Assembly (NCBI GenBank): GCA_002317115.1
Contig: DCIP01000110.1
Span: 1-17,005, forward strand
Length of the DNA stretch: 17,005 nt
Origin: Candidatus Scybalocola fimicaballi
GTDB lineage: Bacteria; Bacteroidota; Bacteroidia; Bacteroidales; Paludibacteraceae
Reading direction: 5' to 3'
Both the position numbers and the translations under genes were made by a program. Below the pieces are notes generated by a model, which was not told where the DNA came from, searched no databases, and was given only the letters and a program-made list of their open reading frames with translations. Shown one piece after another: positions 15,785 to 17,005 of this stretch (positions are counted from its first letter, which is position 1; each line of letters opens with the position of its first letter).

Positions 15785-16282
15785 ATGGGAATTAACATAG
15801 ACAACACAAGCACAAAAAAATTGGTAGAGATGTTAGCGAAAAAACTGCTGGAAAGTGGCAAGACAGTAGCCACAGCAGAAAGTTGCACTGGAGGAAATAT
15901 AGCTCACAACATCACCCTACTCGCTGGCAGTTCACAATATTTTTTGGGCGGGATAGTGTCGTATGCCAATGAAGTCAAAATGAATGTCCTTGGAGTGAAG
16001 AAAGAGGATCTCGAAAAATACGGAGCAGTAAGTCAAGCAGTTGTGGAATCCATGGCGACGGGAGCATGCAAGGCTATCGGCAGTGATTTCAGTGTAGCGA
16101 CATCAGGAATTGCCGGGCCAGGCGGAGGAAGTGCAGAGAAGCCCGTCGGCACTGTATGGATGGCAGTAAGCAATGGGAAGAATACTGTCAGCAAAAAATG
16201 GAATTTTGATGGCAATAGAGAAGAAATAATAGAAAAAGCCACAAAATCAGCCATTTTTATGCTATTAGAGTTTTTTTGTTAA
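15785..16282 (+). CDS. pncC: Nicotinamide-nucleotide amidohydrolase (CinA C-terminal domain, PncC)
   Basis: Protein of 165 aa that deamidates NMN to nicotinate mononucleotide, recycling pyridine nucleotides in the cytoplasm. The family motif TAESCTGG (30-37, presumed nucleophile Ser33) and SYANEVK (59-65) are present, as are SGIAGPGGG (107-115) and GTVWMAV (122-128). There is no N-terminal COG1058 domain, so this is the stand-alone form, close to the length of E. coli PncC. ATG 15785 is chosen over ATG 15767 (six codons upstream) because the -7 element at 15752-15759 places the transcript start at about 15766. The gene is divergent from the PagL-like gene and is followed by rpmB; the stop codon overlaps a T-rich hairpin. 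In many Bacteroidetes this family lies just before rpmB, as here. Confidence 0.9.
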   Translation: MGINIDNTSTKKLVEMLAKKLLESGKTVATAESCTGGNIAHNITLLAGSSQYFLGGIVSYANEVKMNVLGVKKEDLEKYGAVSQAVVESMATGACKAIGSDFSVATSGIAGPGGGSAEKPVGTVWMAVSNGKNTVSKKWNFDGNREEIIEKATKSAIFMLLEFFC

Positions 16283-16301
16283 AAACTTTTTTATATTTTT
16301 G
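16269..16301 (+). promoter_or_regulatory. Overlapping weak terminator of pncC and -7 element of rpmB
   Basis: AGTTTTT (16269-16275) pairs with AAAAACT (16281-16287), loop TTGTT, then five T: a weak AT-rich terminator that includes the pncC stop. TATTTTTG at 16294-16301 is a TAnnTTTG element; the TTTG at 16275-16278 is only 15 nt away, shorter than usual. Two jobs in 33 bp. Confidence 0.5.
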
Positions 16302-16461
16302 CATCGATTTTGTGATAAAGCCTATACGTGAGGGCGAATCACAAGTATAAAATGAATTGATTCTTTGGTGGAATCTGATAGTTACGCTACTTTCGAGAGA
16401 AAGATTCAGACACTCCCCCTTGAATATATTCTGTAAGCAATAACAAAAAAGTTAAACAAAA
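16302..16461 (+). promoter_or_regulatory. Structured 5' leader of rpmB-rpmG (candidate r-protein leader)
   Basis: About 155 nt between the predicted transcript start (near 16306) and the rpmB ATG, far longer than other leaders in the window. Pairing by eye gives several helices. P1 is TTGTGAT (16310-16316) with ATCACAA (16338-16344), capped by GCCT (16320-16323) with GGGC (16332-16335). A second domain has 16367-16370 with 16411-16414 and GAAT (16371-16374) with ATTC (16404-16407), closing two hairpins: TAG/CTA (16379-16381, 16387-16389) and CTTTC/GAAAG (16390-16394, 16399-16403) with a GAGA tetraloop. An alternative stem, GATTC (16359-16363) with GAATC (16371-16375), would exclude the second domain. 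The last 25 nt are A-rich. I do not recognise a known riboswitch. L28- or L33-dependent feedback is an inference. Confidence 0.55.
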
Positions 16462-16695
16462 ATGTCTAAGGTTTGTCAGCTTACCGGAAAGCAAGCGCAG
16501 AACGGTAACAACGTATCTCACTCAAAGAGAAGAACACACAGATTGTTCAACGTAAATTTGAAGACAAAGAAGTTCTACTGGCCAGAGCAGGGTTGCTGGA
16601 TTGAACTTAAGGTGTCTGCAAAAGCATTGCGTACAATTAACAAGAAAGGTATTGATGCTGCACTAGTTGAGGCAGCTCAGAAAGGTCTATTTTAA
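16462..16695 (+). CDS. rpmB: 50S ribosomal protein L28 (bL28)
   Basis: Protein of 77 aa, a normal L28 length. It opens [29 protein letters not shown] and contains the L28 hallmark [37 protein letters not shown], a basic fold that binds 23S rRNA in the large subunit. It is preceded by an A-rich stretch and a 155-nt structured leader, and is followed 16 bp later by rpmG. This is typical Bacteroidetes operon order. Full length, no oddity seen. Confidence 0.97.
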   Translation: MSKVCQLTGKQAQNGNNVSHSKRRTHRLFNVNLKTKKFYWPEQGCWIELKVSAKALRTINKKGIDAALVEAAQKGLF

Positions 16696-16711
16696 TCGGG
16701 AGGTTTAGACA

Positions 16712-16900
16712 ATGGCAAAGAAAAGTAAAGAGAATAGAGTACAGGTGATTTTGGAGTGTACTGAGCACAAGGATAGCGGAATGCCAGGAACTTCTCGTTA
16801 CATCACAACAAAGAATAGAAAGAACACTCCAGAGCGTTTGGAGTTGAAGAAGTACAATCCTATTCTTAAGCGTTATACTATTCACAAAGAAATTAAATAA
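16712..16900 (+). CDS. rpmG: 50S ribosomal protein L33 (bL33)
   Basis: Protein of 62 aa in the large ribosomal subunit. It has [39 protein letters not shown], then LKRYTIHKE. Only one Cys is present, so it is the zinc-independent (C-) type of L33. The start ATG 16712 is preceded by GGGAGG about 9 bp upstream, a strong Shine-Dalgarno-like site, unusual in a phylum that mostly ignores such sites. It is 16 bp after rpmB and 9 bp before the DUF4295 gene. Confidence 0.97.
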   Translation: MAKKSKENRVQVILECTEHKDSGMPGTSRYITTKNRKNTPERLELKKYNPILKRYTIHKEIK

Positions 16901-16909
16901 TAAGCTACT

Positions 16910-17005
16910 ATGGCAAAGAAAGCGGTTGCATCATTGCAGACAGGTGAAGGTCGTTCATACGCAAAGGTCATCAAGATGGTTAAGTCGCCAAAGAACGGTG
17001 CTTAC
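16910..17005 (+). CDS. DUF4295-family small ribosome-associated protein, N-terminal part
   Basis: The first 32 codons (MAKKAVASLQTGEG, then YAKVIKMVKSPKNGAY) match the small basic DUF4295 proteins that follow rpmG in Bacteroidetes. I recall that such a protein was reported in a Flavobacterium ribosome structure as a new large-subunit protein (bL38), but I cannot verify the name here. It starts 9 bp after the rpmG stop, so it is co-transcribed. The gene runs off the window. Confidence 0.8.
   Translation, partial: MAKKAVASLQTGEGRSYAKVIKMVKSPKNGAY

Noticed and set aside
16302..16461. Known riboswitch or tRNA-like element in the rpmB leader.
   Set aside because: No consensus core of a riboswitch I know, and no tRNA arms, were recognised, so it is listed only as a candidate leader.

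Overview
The window looks like chromosomal DNA from a member of the Bacteroidetes, probably order Bacteroidales. Four things point there. Promoters repeatedly match the Bacteroidetes form TTTG-N19/20-TAnnTTTG. Exported proteins include one with a type IX secretion (T9SS) C-terminal sorting domain and an OmpA with thrombospondin type 3 repeats. The right edge carries rpmB-rpmG-DUF4295, an order typical of the phylum. HisG and the MerR-like regulator also have Bacteroidetes-type sequences.

Left part (1-6199, all minus strand). The order of transcription is ompA-like gene (own promoter and strong terminator), MerR-type regulator with an acidic N-terminal extension, a very large secreted CotH-kinase/lamin-tail protein, then a his leader and hisG, which is cut by the window edge. 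The his leader was the best find. A 28-codon ORF with six His codons (245-331) is followed by a 13-bp terminator and a competing antiterminator pairing. This is the layout of a transcription attenuator for histidine biosynthesis.

Middle part (6200-14231, plus strand). A 363-bp divergent intergenic region carries both the ompA promoter and a near-consensus promoter with a dyad, a possible operator. It drives an efflux operon: TetR regulator, TolC-like outer membrane factor, lipoprotein membrane-fusion protein, RND (HAE1-type) pump, and a small PII-like protein. The operon ends in a clear terminator. An AraC-type regulator starts 20 bp after that terminator. It is followed by a hexamer repeat and a 15-bp bidirectional terminator.

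Right part (14232-17005). A minus-strand outer membrane protein resembles lipid A deacylase/acyloxyacyl hydrolase relatives, but lacks the expected His-Ser motif and carries a very basic tail. It is divergent from pncC (CinA C-terminal domain). Then come a roughly 160-nt structured leader, rpmB (L28), rpmG (L33) and the start of a DUF4295 gene. The leader is a candidate autoregulatory r-protein element.

No insertion sequences, integrases, tRNAs, rRNAs or CRISPR arrays were seen. The region reads as core chromosome with a few regulatory elements that may not have been described.
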